56,912 nt of DNA, taken from Opitutia bacterium. Lineage in GTDB: Bacteria; Verrucomicrobiota; Verrucomicrobiia; Opitutales; Opitutaceae. Positions within the stretch are counted from its first letter, which is position 1. Each line of letters opens with the position of its first letter. Below the pieces are notes generated by a model, which was not told where the DNA came from, did not search any database, and worked only from the letters and a program-made list of their open reading frames with translations. Positions 7,954 through 17,248 of this stretch are shown here, in pieces. The position numbers and the translations under genes are program-made. Location: contig CANIJN010000005.1 of NCBI GenBank assembly GCA_947467625.1, positions 1-56,912 of the forward strand, in the 5' to 3' direction.

Positions 7954-10900
7954 TCAATACGAATACGTGGTCGTGAAGCGAAACTCGCGCGGCTGCACCA
8001 GATCGTAACGCGTGTAGGCGGGGCCGCGGCCGCCGGGGAGATTAAAACCGTCTGGGGACGTCGCGGAGAACGCGAGGCGGGAGGGGATGATGTCCGTGCG
8101 ATCGAGGAGATTGTTGACGTTCACCTGGAACCTGACGCGCCCGGGGAGGCTGCGGAATTTCCGCGTGTAGCCCAGCATCAGATCGGCGGCGGTGATGACC
8201 CGGCCGGTGATTTCAGCGCCTTTGGAATTTTCGCCGATGACGTTGGCGCTGCGCCAACGCCAGCCGCCGCCGATGGTGAAGCCTTCGAAGCGTCCGCTGC
8301 GGATATCGTAGGCGGTGAAGAGGCTGATCTTGTGTGGGCGCACGCCCCAGCTTTTCAACTGCGACTCCCGCTCGTCGTTGAACGCGGCGGTCAGATCGTA
8401 GATTTCCTGTGCGATGGTGGCGCCCGTGGACGTGGTGAGCGTCGAGGCATTCGCGGCGGCCGCCGCGCGGCCAAGTTCGAGCCACTTCGCAACCGCACCG
8501 CCCGTTTCGTAGGCGGCCGGATCGATCACGTAGCGGCCGGTGGCGTCCTGCGAGACCCCCTGTTTGAGCAGCACGGGATCCGCTCGCTTGAAGCCGTAAA
8601 AACCCACGGCCTCCGGGGCCATTTCGGTGCGGCCGGAGGTGGTGTAGGAATAGTTGGCGACGAGGCGCCAGTGGCGTGTCAGGTTGGCCGTGATACGCGC
8701 CTCGTAGCCCTTCGTGTCGAAGTCCGAGGCGACCGACGACGCGGGCGGTGTGTATTTGGAACGGATCGGCGCCCACTCGGTGGCGCTGAACGGTCGACCC
8801 GCGCCGACGAGCACGGTGCCGAAGGCGTCCATGACGCGGGTGTTCGCCCCTGTGAGTGTCGGCGTAAACGGCGCCGTCACGCGGCCGATTTCGCTGCCGG
8901 TGAAATAGACTACACGCGCGTTCAGTCGGCTCTGGAGTAAGTCGAAGCCGAGGCCGAAATCCTGGCCGCGGCCTTTTGAAAGCGGTGCGAGATTGCCGTC
9001 GGGGAACACGGTGCGTGCGAGCGGCGGGATGCCGACGTTGGAGGATTTATTGCCAATCAACGAGAGCCACTCGACTGGGTGGTAAACGACGCCGGCGGTC
9101 CGCGTTTGGCCAACCATGTTGTTCACTTTGCCTTTCGAGATATCGAGATCGACGACGTCGCCCATGATCGGATCGTTGAGGTAACCGAGCTGGGTGTTTT
9201 TAACACGGTCGTCGCGATAGCCGAAGGTCGTGACGAGTTTGCTGTCGAAGAAAAAGCTCTGGGACGCGATCATCTTTGAATCCATTTTCTGCACCATGCC
9301 ACCGTTGTCGGCGCCGCCGGCGGCGACGTTGGCGTAGGCGGTCGTGAAGGCGCGACCGCCGATGTTGATCGTCGCCGGCAGGGAGCGCCAGTCGCCAGCG
9401 CGATAGGTGCCGGTGCTGCCCTCGGTGAGATAATTTCGGACGTTGATGCGATTGTTGGCGTTGGAGGGATCGGTGCTGAACGGGCGGCCGGCAAGGACGA
9501 GCCACGAGTTGGCGCGGCGGTCATTGACGTCGATGCGCGCGACGGAGGCAGCGAGGCGGTGGCGGCCGAGCCCTTTCCATTTTGGTTCGAGGGTGTAGGA
9601 GGCGGAGAGGCGGGACTCGCGGCTGTCGCCGTAGTGGATGTCGCGCGTCCACGTGCCGTCGAAATACATGCGGCCGACGTAGGGGTTGGTCGGGCCACCG
9701 ACGCCGAGCGTGCGGTTGGCCTCGCCGCGCAACGTGGGCGTGTTGCCATTCATCACGTTCGCGACGGCGCGCGTTTCCTGGTAGTTGTGCGCGAGGTTGA
9801 AGATTACGTTGCGCGTCGGCTGCCAGTCCGCGGTTAACGTGTAGTTGTGGAGATTTTGGTCGCGAAACATACCGGGGCCGACGGCATTGCCATTGAGCGG
9901 AAAGAATTTCGGGTCGTGGATGCGGAGTACGGGCGCGGTGATGCCGCGCGTGCCGTCGGGGGCGCGGACGGCGGCGGTGTTGTAGCTGCCGGTGAAGAAC
10001 GTGCCGATGGCGTCTAAGATCGTGTGATCGTTTTCAATGTAGACGTAGCGGTGAGTGGTGCCGCCGACCGCGCCATCGCGACCGACCACGCCGACCAATT
10101 GTTGCGCGGCGGTGGGCACCGTGTTGTTGGGCACGAACGAGACGGCGCTCACTCCGAGGGCCTCGCGGTTGTCATACCACGCGAGCACCTGTTCGGCATC
10201 GCTGAAGGAGCGGACGATGGCGTTGATGTCGCGGCCGACCTCGCCCATCGCAGTGAGCGTGACGGAGCGGAGCGGGCGCCACGTGACGGAGCCGAAGACG
10301 CGGCGCTTGTCCTGAAAATCGAAGGCGCGCCAGCCGCCGTTTTCCTGGTGTAGGGCGGCGACGGAGACCGCGAGTTTGTTTTTGACGATGACCTTGTTGG
10401 CATCGACCTCGAGGCGCTGACGGGACCAGGAACCGAGGCCGTAGCGGATGGCGGCGGTGTCGCGGTGGGTCTCGGCGATTTTGGAGGATTGGTTGAGCAG
10501 ACCGCCGGGCGCACCGATGCCGAAGAGGATGCTATTGGGTCCGCGGGCGTCTTCGAAACGGCCGACGCGATATGGGTCAGACGGCGTGATGCTCGTGAAG
10601 TAATCCATGCCGATACTCGCGAGGAGTCCGCGGATCTGGATACCGGCGAAGAGGGCGTGGCCGCCGATGATACGGTTTTGCTCGGAGGACGCGCCCTGCG
10701 AGTTGGTGTCCATCTCGGAGTTCACGGAAAACTCGAGGAGATGGGCGATGTCCGTGATCGCGAGGTCGTCGAGAAACTCTTTCGTGAAGACGGAGACCGA
10801 GCTGGCGGTGTCGCGGAGCTTCGTGTTGAGGCGGCTGCCGGCGAGGGTGTTTTCGGCGGCGTAGCCGAGGTCGTTATGGGTGGAGACGGTGAACGGGCTG

Positions 10901-11019
10901 AGCTCGACGACGTCGGCGGTCGGGGGCTTCGGCGGGGAAGCGGGCGCGGCAGCTTGGGCCACGAGTGACGACGGCAAAAGGGAGGCGACCATGAAGGCAG
11001 CGATGATTTTAGAGGGCAT
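7954..11019 (-). CDS. TonB-dependent outer-membrane receptor 1
   Basis: The 1021-residue protein has a signal peptide (residues 1-24, IIAAFMVASLLPSSLVAQA), a Pro-rich linker and the motif VELSPF (38-43), which may act as TonB box. The plug domain follows (SVSVFTKEFLDDLAI, ARGPNSILFGIGAPGGLLNQSSK), then a 22-strand-type barrel. It ends FRFTTTYSY, giving the terminal aromatic residue used for outer-membrane insertion. It should import a ligand too large for porins, using TonB energy. No SusD partner is nearby, as is usual in Opitutaceae. A perfect -35-like TTGACA lies on the coding strand at 11106-11101, with no convincing -10. Upstream is a toxin-antitoxin pair; downstream are REP elements and relic genes. 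Confidence 0.93.
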   Translation of the reverse strand: MPSKIIAAFMVASLLPSSLVAQAAAPASPPKPPTADVVELSPFTVSTHNDLGYAAENTLAGSRLNTKLRDTASSVSVFTKEFLDDLAITDIAHLLEFSVNSEMDTNSQGASSEQNRIIGGHALFAGIQIRGLLASIGMDYFTSITPSDPYRVGRFEDARGPNSILFGIGAPGGLLNQSSKIAETHRDTAAIRYGLGSWSRQRLEVDANKVIVKNKLAVSVAALHQENGGWRAFDFQDKRRVFGSVTWRPLRSVTLTAMGEVGRDINAIVRSFSDAEQVLAWYDNREALGVSAVSFVPNNTVPTAAQQLVGVVGRDGAVGGTTHRYVYIENDHTILDAIGTFFTGSYNTAAVRAPDGTRGITAPVLRIHDPKFFPLNGNAVGPGMFRDQNLHNYTLTADWQPTRNVIFNLAHNYQETRAVANVMNGNTPTLRGEANRTLGVGGPTNPYVGRMYFDGTWTRDIHYGDSRESRLSASYTLEPKWKGLGRHRLAASVARIDVNDRRANSWLVLAGRPFSTDPSNANNRINVRNYLTEGSTGTYRAGDWRSLPATINIGGRAFTTAYANVAAGGADNGGMVQKMDSKMIASQSFFFDSKLVTTFGYRDDRVKNTQLGYLNDPIMGDVVDLDISKGKVNNMVGQTRTAGVVYHPVEWLSLIGNKSSNVGIPPLARTVFPDGNLAPLSKGRGQDFGLGFDLLQSRLNARVVYFTGSEIGRVTAPFTPTLTGANTRVMDAFGTVLVGAGRPFSATEWAPIRSKYTPPASSVASDFDTKGYEARITANLTRHWRLVANYSYTTSGRTEMAPEAVGFYGFKRADPVLLKQGVSQDATGRYVIDPAAYETGGAVAKWLELGRAAAAANASTLTTSTGATIAQEIYDLTAAFNDERESQLKSWGVRPHKISLFTAYDIRSGRFEGFTIGGGWRWRSANVIGENSKGAEITGRVITAADLMLGYTRKFRSLPGRVRFQVNVNNLLDRTDIIPSRLAFSATSPDGFNLPGGRGPAYTRYDLVQPREFRFTTTYSY

Positions 11020-11149
11020 GATCAGGGGTGACTTTTACGGGGCCGATGCGGCGAGAGATTGCGGCGGGGTGCAGGTTTACGCTCCTCCGGGCCGCCACGG
11101 TGTCAATCTCACGAAGCGCCGATCAACTCTGGCAAATTTCCGCTGGTCG

Positions 11150-11611
11150 TCAGGGCGCGAGGGTCTTCAAGCCGACAGCCTTCGCGAGGGCGGCTTGGCG
11201 CGTGTCGTAGGTCACAAACGTGCGTGCGCCGAGCTCCAGCGCGGAGGCCACGTGCAGCACATCGAGCGCGCGCGTGCCGAGTTTGGCGGTGTGGGTGCGG
11301 CTCAGTTCGGCGGTGCGATCAAGCGCGGCGCGCCAGAGAAGGTCGGTGATGACTAGCCGGCCGTTTGACAAATCGTCGCGGAAATGGGCGCGCACGGCCT
11401 CATGCTGGGAAGCATCGATGTCGCCTCGAAACTCGGCCAACGCGATCGCGTTAGTCAGTTCCGCCGAGACAAATTTCGTGATCGGGACTGCCCCGCGCAG
11501 CGTCGCACGCCACGCCACCATCGCACGCGTGCGCGGATCGTGGAGATAAAGCGCGCGGAGCGCGCTGGAATCGCAATAGCTCTCCTCAGCGGTCGCCACG
11601 GTTGGCCTCAT
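11150..11611 (-). CDS. PIN-domain toxin (VapC-like)
   Basis: The 153-residue protein shows the full acidic set of a PIN-domain ribonuclease: Asp14 (YCDSSAL), Glu51 (AELTNA), Asp117 (ALDVLHVA) and Asp136 (TYDTRQ). VapC-type toxins cleave tRNA or rRNA with magnesium held by these residues. Its start overlaps the end of the antitoxin gene by 26 bp, the usual toxin-antitoxin arrangement with translational coupling; a GTG at 11599 is an alternative start that shortens the overlap. Nothing suggests inactivation. It forms a self-contained unit between metabolic genes. Confidence 0.85.
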   Translation of the reverse strand: MRPTVATAEESYCDSSALRALYLHDPRTRAMVAWRATLRGAVPITKFVSAELTNAIALAEFRGDIDASQHEAVRAHFRDDLSNGRLVITDLLWRAALDRTAELSRTHTAKLGTRALDVLHVASALELGARTFVTYDTRQAALAKAVGLKTLAP

Positions 11612-11834
11612 CCAGCGCCTTCATTGCCGCATCGCTCATCGGCTTGGGCATATAGCTCAGCAACCGCGCGTAATAGTCGATCGGCGGCTGCGGCTTTTTC
11701 GGCTTCTCCGTGTAGGCGCGCAACACGAACGCCGCCTTGCCGCGATCGGTGATAATGACCTCGCCCTCGCGTTCGATCCGGTCGCGGATTTTCGGAAACG
11801 ACGTGCGCAATTCGCGGATGGTGGCGGTGCTCAT
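11586..11834 (-). CDS. Phd/YefM-like antitoxin
   Basis: This 82-residue protein resembles the Phd/YefM antitoxin fold at its N-terminus: TIRELRTSFPKIRDRI, then GEVIITDRGKAAFVL, which is the beta-hairpin region typical of the family. The C-terminal half (PPIDYYARLLSYMPKPMSD) would be the flexible segment that wraps around the toxin. It precedes and overlaps the PIN-domain toxin. A perfect 10-bp inverted repeat lies 3 bp upstream of the start codon and is the likely operator for autoregulation. No Shine-Dalgarno sequence is visible, so the mRNA may be leaderless or the operator may overlap the ribosome site. Confidence 0.82.
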   Translation of the reverse strand: MSTATIRELRTSFPKIRDRIEREGEVIITDRGKAAFVLRAYTEKPKKPQPPIDYYARLLSYMPKPMSDAAMKALDEANRGDR

Positions 11835-11837
11835 GGC

Positions 11838-11861
11838 GTGTGACTCAAGCGTGAGTCACAC
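11838..11861 (-). promoter_or_regulatory. Palindromic operator of the toxin-antitoxin genes
   Basis: Arms GTGTGACTCA (11838-11847) and TGAGTCACAC (11852-11861) are perfect inverted repeats around a 4-bp spacer. The element ends 3 bp before the antitoxin start codon, the classic position for Phd-type autorepression. It also lies about 105 bp behind the stop of the hydrolase gene, but it has no T-run on that strand, so a terminator is less likely. Confidence 0.55.
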
Positions 11862-11965
11862 AGACCGGCAAGGCGCAAACGGTGCCGGGTGGCGCACCAG
11901 TCAGATTTGAAAGGGGAGAGCTTGGGCGGAAGGACCGGGCGACGGTGCGGCGGAGGCGCGGGGAG

Positions 11966-14296
11966 TTACGGGGATGGGGATGAGGCGGGCTTTGGCCAGG
12001 CGAGGTGATGGTGGAGAAAATCGAAGGAGCCCTCGCCGTTGATGCTGTGGCCGCCTTGGAAGTATTCGAGGCGGGTGCGGTCGGCGAGGCCGAGTTGGGC
12101 GTAGAGCCAACCAACCTTGGCGTATTCGTGGGCGACCCAGGGATCGCGCCCGACACGGTCGAGGTGGCCGCGCTCCACCATGAAGGGGCGCGGCACCATG
12201 AGGTAGGCCATTTCGGCGTAGTCGAACGTGTGCCCAAGATTCCAATACGGCATCTCCCACTCGATCGTGCGCATGAAACTGAAGGGCTGGTCGGTGGCGG
12301 CGACCTTGCGGGTCCACGAGTTGAAATCGCCCGAGCAGATGGCGAGGCAGTATTTTTCGAGGATGGTCGGCACGCGCATGGCGGTCTCGCCGCCGTAGCT
12401 CAGGCCGTAGAAGGCGATGCGTTTCCCGTCGACGAATGGCTGGGTGTCGAGCCAGCGCAGGATCTGGTCGTGCTGGGCGAGAATGAAGGAGAAGAGCGAG
12501 GCCTGCACGGTATTGGCCTTGCGACTGAGGTAACGGTAGCGGTCCTCACCGCGGTAGAGATTGAACGGTGCAAACGTAATGAAGCCGCGCTCGGCGAGGG
12601 CGGCGGAGAAGTTGTTGTAGGCGGGGTTGTCGCCCTCGAGGGTATCGCGAGGGAGGCTGTTGCGCCCGCCCTGACAGACGACGACGGGACGGCGTTCGCC
12701 GGGACGGAGGTCGGTGGGCACGACGAGTACGCCCCACGCGAACACTTCGGGCCAGACATCGAGCACGACATCGTAAGCGGTCCATTTTGCGGTGGCGGCG
12801 ATTTGGCGGGTGCGCGGTTGGAACGGGAGGAACGGTTCATCGAAGCGGCCCATGGCGTCGGCGTGGAAGCGTTCGCGATAGGGTTTGGCACCGGCGATGA
12901 ACTTTTCGGCGGAGTGGGTCGGCAGGCGGCGCTTCGTCGACCACGTGGTGTCGGCGAGCTCGGGCATGATGCGGTGGAGAAACGCGCCGTCGCGGACCTG
13001 GTCGGATTTTTGGACGAGAGATTGGACGTGGGTTTCGAGTTCGCGGAAGAAGCGGGCTTCGCGGGTGGCGGGCTGGAAGGAGGTGCGGCGCTCCCGTGGA
13101 ATCGAGCGGGAGAGCGGCGTGAGCTGCGCTACGCCAAGGCGGCGCGCGAACGCGGCGAGGGCGGCGTCGCCGAAAGCGTGGGTGTCGCTGCGGAAGAGGA
13201 GCGGCGGTGGAAAGCGATCACCGGTGGCGACGCGTAGGACTTCGGCTTGGACGCGCGTGAACTCGGGTGTGCGCCAGTCTCCTTTGTGGCCGGTGATTAA
13301 GGGCACGTTGCTGTGCTCGACGATGAGGGTGCGGGGTAAAATGAGGCCGGCGATTTCGGCGTCACCGAATTCGCGGAGGAGGCCCCACACGTTGCGATAG
13401 ATGGGCTCGCTCCAGACCTGTTGGCGGGAATCGAAGTAACCGCTGACGAGGGCCGCGGAGAATCGCGAGTCGATGGCGGCGGCGTAGAAGGCGGTCTGAC
13501 CGCCCTCGGCGTAACCGGCGATGCCGAGCGGCAAGGTGCCGCCGTGGCGCGTGCGGAGCCAATCGGCGGCGGCGAGGGCGGTCTGAATGTCGTAGCCGAT
13601 GACGTGGCGGCCGAGATGAAACGCTTGGCGGTAAATCCACTCCCGGTGCGTTTGGTCGGTTTTGCGGAGCTGGGCATCGTCGGTTGTCAGTTTCGCGCGA
13701 CTGATTGTAACCGGGAGGAGAAGTTCGAAACCACTTTCCGCGAGGTGGCGGGCGGCTTGCTCGTCCGGAGCAAGGCCCGGGGCGAGGCCGAGGTAGTGTT
13801 CGGGCGTTTGGTCGGCATCGGGGATGAAAACGGCTTGCGCGACGGGCGGAGCCGTGGGCTCCACGTACAAGCCGGAGCCCCACACGCCGTCGAGCACGGG
13901 CCAGCGCACCTGCCATACGCGGTAGCGCGCGGTCTCGGCGACGAGGGCCGGTTGGGTGTCGTCGCCGTAACGTTCGAGGGCGGCGGGCAAGCGAGAGTCG
14001 ACGACGCCGAGGATGGATTGGAAACGCGCGCGGTTGGGCTCGACGGAGCGGGCGTAGGCGGCTGGCGAAGAGAAATCGCGCGACCAGTGCGCGCCGCGTT
14101 TCGCCACAGACTCGGAGATCTTGCGCTCGGCGAAGGCGTGGGCGCCGTCCATGAGTCGCGTGGAAAGGTCGGCTTCGGGCCAGTCGAGCGGCGCGGTTTG
14201 TGGGAGTGGGGCGCCGCGGGCGGGCTCAGCGGCCCCGAGTGGAAGGGCGCAAAGGAGGAGAGTGACGACGAAGTAATGGCAATCGGAAGGGGGCAC
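11966..14296 (-). CDS. Secreted double alpha/beta-hydrolase, first domain without nucleophile
   Basis: The 776-residue protein has a signal peptide (FVVTLLLCALPLGAA) and two alpha/beta-hydrolase domains. Domain 1 spans about 120-390 and carries GIAGYAEGGQ at 258-267, where alanine 263 replaces the catalytic serine. Domain 2 spans about 500-770 and carries YGLSYGGE at 630-637 with Ser633 intact, plus a likely catalytic His750 (FQGGHS). The second domain resembles dienelactone-hydrolase or acetyl-xylan-esterase-like enzymes. It probably removes ester groups from glycans in the periplasm. It follows the sulfatase gene by 17 bp, so both likely serve the same decorated polysaccharide. Domain 1 may be structural or bind substrate. 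Confidence 0.82.
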   Translation of the reverse strand: MPPSDCHYFVVTLLLCALPLGAAEPARGAPLPQTAPLDWPEADLSTRLMDGAHAFAERKISESVAKRGAHWSRDFSSPAAYARSVEPNRARFQSILGVVDSRLPAALERYGDDTQPALVAETARYRVWQVRWPVLDGVWGSGLYVEPTAPPVAQAVFIPDADQTPEHYLGLAPGLAPDEQAARHLAESGFELLLPVTISRAKLTTDDAQLRKTDQTHREWIYRQAFHLGRHVIGYDIQTALAAADWLRTRHGGTLPLGIAGYAEGGQTAFYAAAIDSRFSAALVSGYFDSRQQVWSEPIYRNVWGLLREFGDAEIAGLILPRTLIVEHSNVPLITGHKGDWRTPEFTRVQAEVLRVATGDRFPPPLLFRSDTHAFGDAALAAFARRLGVAQLTPLSRSIPRERRTSFQPATREARFFRELETHVQSLVQKSDQVRDGAFLHRIMPELADTTWSTKRRLPTHSAEKFIAGAKPYRERFHADAMGRFDEPFLPFQPRTRQIAATAKWTAYDVVLDVWPEVFAWGVLVVPTDLRPGERRPVVVCQGGRNSLPRDTLEGDNPAYNNFSAALAERGFITFAPFNLYRGEDRYRYLSRKANTVQASLFSFILAQHDQILRWLDTQPFVDGKRIAFYGLSYGGETAMRVPTILEKYCLAICSGDFNSWTRKVAATDQPFSFMRTIEWEMPYWNLGHTFDYAEMAYLMVPRPFMVERGHLDRVGRDPWVAHEYAKVGWLYAQLGLADRTRLEYFQGGHSINGEGSFDFLHHHLAWPKPASSPSP

Positions 14297-14313
14297 GGGT
14301 CAGGGGCGCACGG

Positions 14314-15822
14314 TCACCGGGGAGCTGATACGGCGGGGCGTTTTTGGATGGAGGGGTAGGGACGGCCGGCGATGAGGCGCGAGCCGTCGGTGAAACCCTC
14401 GGGGCGGTCGGTGAGTGTGCGGATCAGGCGGGAGCGCCAGTCGGCGAGCTCGATGGCGTGAGTGTCAACGGGGGCGAGGTCGTGTTCTTCGCGCGGGTCG
14501 GATTCCAGATTGAAGAGCTGCTCGGTGCCGTCGGCAGGGCGCCAGACGTATTTGTGGCGACCGTCGGTGAGCGCGTGGAAGGCTTGGGCGGGGCCGTAGG
14601 TGTTGGCGTGTTCGGAGTGGAGCGTGGCGCGGAGGGGCGTGGAGGCACCGCGCAAGGTGGCGACGAGACTGATGCCGTCCATGGGTTTGGGTGGCGGCAG
14701 GCCGGCGAGTTCGAGCAGCGTCGGCATGATGTCTTCCAGGCACACGGGTTGGAACGAGCGGAGGCCGGCCTTGAATGTGAGGTCGGGCGAGGCGGCGATG
14801 ATGAACGGGATGTTGGCGGAGCCCTCGTAGGGTTCGCATTTGCGGAAGTAGCCGTGGTCGCCGAGGAGTTCGCCGTGATCGGTGGTGAAGACGATAATCC
14901 ACGGGCGGCCGGCGGCGCGGCTGCGGGCGGTGAAGGCGGCGATGAGCGGGGCGAGCTGTGCGTCGAGGTGTTCGATGAGGCCGAAGTAGCCGGCTTGGGC
15001 AGCGCGAAGTTTGTCTCCTTCGAGGCGGATGCGGTGGCCGTTGCGGTCGCCGTCGGGAGAGAGTGCGTCCCACTTGACCCAATCGCCGCGCGCGGGAGCG
15101 GGGAGGGCGGCGGTGAGGTATTTGTCGAAGTAGGCTGGCGGAGGGAAGAGGGGTGGGTGCGGGGCGTAGAAGGAGGCGGTGAGAAACAGCGGTAGGGCGG
15201 GAGCAGTTTCGGTGATGACGGAACGGGCGCGGGCCGCTACCCAGGCGGTGGGGTGAAGTTCCTCGGGGAGCGCCCAAGGCTTGGCCTGCCAGAAATTCGT
15301 GGTGACGCCGAGGCTCTCGATCACGGCGCGGATGCCGCGAGATTCGGGGGCGGCGGCGCGGAGGGTGCGGTCGTAATCGTCGTCGGAGAGGTAGGTGGAG
15401 CCGAGGAGTTCGCGTTGGTAGCCGATGAATTTGTTCGGCGGGTTTTGGTGCATGTTGCGACCGACGAGCACCGTCGCGTAGCCGGCATCGGCCAGGAGCG
15501 CGGGGAAGGTCGGGTGCTTGATCGGGAACGGCGCGTAGCCGACGAGACCGCTCGTGGACGGGTGCAATCCCGTGAGCAGAGAAAGGCGAGCGGGGATGCA
15601 CGACGGGCAGGTGGAATACGCGCGGCGGAACAGGGCGCCCTCGCTTGCGAGGCGATCGAGGGTGGGGGTTTTGACGACGGGGTGGCCGACGGCGGAGAGG
15701 CTGTCGCCGCGCCACTGGTCGGGCATGAGCAACAGGATGTCGGGGCGCGGGGCGGCGGCGTGGGTACGGACGAGAACGCCGAGCAGAAAAACGAGGAGGG
15801 ACAGGTGGCGGATGGGGTGCAC
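14314..15822 (-). CDS. Secreted sulfatase (formylglycine type)
   Basis: The 502-residue protein has a signal peptide (residues 6-23) and a type I sulfatase fold. The active-site motif C-x-P-x-R reads CIPAR (Cys75 to Arg79), so Cys75 should be converted to formylglycine. Metal ligands are visible at Asp35 (LLLMPDQ) and Asp315-His316 (TTDHGELLGDHG), and PHPP at 221-224 fits the substrate pocket. These enzymes hydrolyse sulfate esters of glycans or small sulfated compounds. No maturase gene is in the window, so one must be supplied from elsewhere. The gene lies between the SpmA-SpmB fusion (37 bp upstream) and the double hydrolase (17 bp downstream), all on the minus strand. Confidence 0.92.
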   Translation of the reverse strand: MHPIRHLSLLVFLLGVLVRTHAAAPRPDILLLMPDQWRGDSLSAVGHPVVKTPTLDRLASEGALFRRAYSTCPSCIPARLSLLTGLHPSTSGLVGYAPFPIKHPTFPALLADAGYATVLVGRNMHQNPPNKFIGYQRELLGSTYLSDDDYDRTLRAAAPESRGIRAVIESLGVTTNFWQAKPWALPEELHPTAWVAARARSVITETAPALPLFLTASFYAPHPPLFPPPAYFDKYLTAALPAPARGDWVKWDALSPDGDRNGHRIRLEGDKLRAAQAGYFGLIEHLDAQLAPLIAAFTARSRAAGRPWIIVFTTDHGELLGDHGYFRKCEPYEGSANIPFIIAASPDLTFKAGLRSFQPVCLEDIMPTLLELAGLPPPKPMDGISLVATLRGASTPLRATLHSEHANTYGPAQAFHALTDGRHKYVWRPADGTEQLFNLESDPREEHDLAPVDTHAIELADWRSRLIRTLTDRPEGFTDGSRLIAGRPYPSIQKRPAVSAPR

Positions 15823-15859
15823 GTGAAGGGGCGACGCGCGCAGTTCGACGGGGGCGCGG

Positions 15860-17248
15860 TCAGTCGAACATGAGATGGCAGATGATTACGGAAGCGACTA
15901 CGCCGACGAAATCGGCGACGAGGCCGGCGGCGACCGCGTGGCGGGCGCGGCGGACGGCGACGGAGCCGAAGTAAACGGCGATGACGTAAAAGGTCGTTTC
16001 GCTGCTGCCAAAGATGGTGCCGGCCATGCGCGTGGTGAGCGCGTCGGGGCCGAGGCGTTGGACTAGTTCAGCGAAGAGTGCGGTGGTGGCGCTACCGCTG
16101 AGCGGGCGCACGAGGACAATCGGAAGAAGATCGGGAGGAAAACCGAGGGGGACGAGCAACGGGGCGAGTGCGCTTTTGAGCGCTTCGATGCCGCCGGCGC
16201 CGCGGAACATGCCGATGGCGACGAGGATAGCGACGAGGAACGGGATGACGCGGATGGCGACTTGAAAACCCTCCTTCGCACCGTCGACAAATTCCTCGTA
16301 AACTTTCACCCCGCGCAGCGCCGCGTAGAGCGGGAACAGCACGAGGAGAAAGGGCACGGCGAGCAGCGAGAGCGTGCCGATGGCGCGCAGCGCGACGTGC
16401 TGGGATGAAGTGTCCTCCCACGGCGGCAGCGGGACGTGGGCCGGAAAAATCTGCGCGTGCAGCGCGGCGGTCGCGGCGTGGTAGCCGGCCGGGGCCAAGA
16501 CCATCCACGCGACCAGGGCGGCGAACAGGGCGAGCAGCAGGCCGACGACGGCGCGGCCCCAGCCGGGCATCGGCGCGGGTTCGGCGAGGATGACGGGGGC
16601 GATTTCGGTGGCCGGGTCGGCGGAGGGGAGGGGGGCGGTGGCTGCGGCGCCTTCGGGCGCGACGCGGAACATGCGCCAGTTTTGCATCCACTTCACGACG
16701 GCGACGGCGACGATCGTGGAGAAAACAGTGGCGAGAAACGCGGTGCCGACGATGGCGGTGGGGTCTTTGGCTTTTTGCGCGGCGAGGATGGCGATGGCGG
16801 TCGTAGGGAGAAGTTGGATGCTGCTGGTGTTGATCGCGAGGAAGGTGCACATCGCGTTCGTCGCGGTGCCGGGATGTTTGTTGAGGGTTTCGAGATCGCG
16901 CATGGCGCGGAGCCCGAGGGGCGTGGCGGCGTTGGAGAGGCCGAGCATGTTGGCGGCCATGTTCATGACCATGGAGCCCATCGCGGGGTGCTCGACCGGG
17001 ACGTCCGGGAAGAGCCGCCGCATGATCGGACGCAAGGCGCGGGCGAGGAGTTGCACGAGGCCGCTGCGCTCGGCGAGACGCATGAGGCCGAGCCAGAGTG
17101 CCATGATGCCGACGAGCGGAAGCGCGATTTTCATCACGGCGGTGTCGGCCATTTGAAACGCGCCGGCGGTGACTTCGGCGATCCGGCCGGTGGCGGCGCC
17201 GATGATCGCGGCGAGAAGGACGAGGGCGAGCCAGAGGTAATTCAGCAT
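15860..17248 (-). CDS. SpmA-SpmB fusion, nucleoside-recognition membrane protein
   Basis: The 462-residue product is a polytopic membrane protein combining two nucleoside-recognition (Gate) domains that are separate proteins, SpmA and SpmB, in Bacillus. The SpmA part covers about 1-195 (MALWLGLMRLAERSG, NMAANMLGLSNAATPLG, CTFLAINTSSIQLLP). A soluble linker comes next, and the SpmB part covers about 285-462 (IRVIPFLVAILVAIGMFRG, SGSATTALFAELV, GSSETTFYVIAVYFGS). In Bacillus these proteins aid spore dehydration; homologues in non-sporulating bacteria are presumed transporters of unknown substrate. Both halves keep their conserved motifs. The gene starts the sulfatase-hydrolase run and is divergent from the histidine kinase gene. 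Confidence 0.87.
   Translation of the reverse strand: MLNYLWLALVLLAAIIGAATGRIAEVTAGAFQMADTAVMKIALPLVGIMALWLGLMRLAERSGLVQLLARALRPIMRRLFPDVPVEHPAMGSMVMNMAANMLGLSNAATPLGLRAMRDLETLNKHPGTATNAMCTFLAINTSSIQLLPTTAIAILAAQKAKDPTAIVGTAFLATVFSTIVAVAVVKWMQNWRMFRVAPEGAAATAPLPSADPATEIAPVILAEPAPMPGWGRAVVGLLLALFAALVAWMVLAPAGYHAATAALHAQIFPAHVPLPPWEDTSSQHVALRAIGTLSLLAVPFLLVLFPLYAALRGVKVYEEFVDGAKEGFQVAIRVIPFLVAILVAIGMFRGAGGIEALKSALAPLLVPLGFPPDLLPIVLVRPLSGSATTALFAELVQRLGPDALTTRMAGTIFGSSETTFYVIAVYFGSVAVRRARHAVAAGLVADFVGVVASVIICHLMFD

Noticed and set aside
15860-17248. Evidence of sporulation from SpmA and SpmB
   Set aside because: Homologues are common in non-sporulating bacteria, and no other sporulation gene is present.
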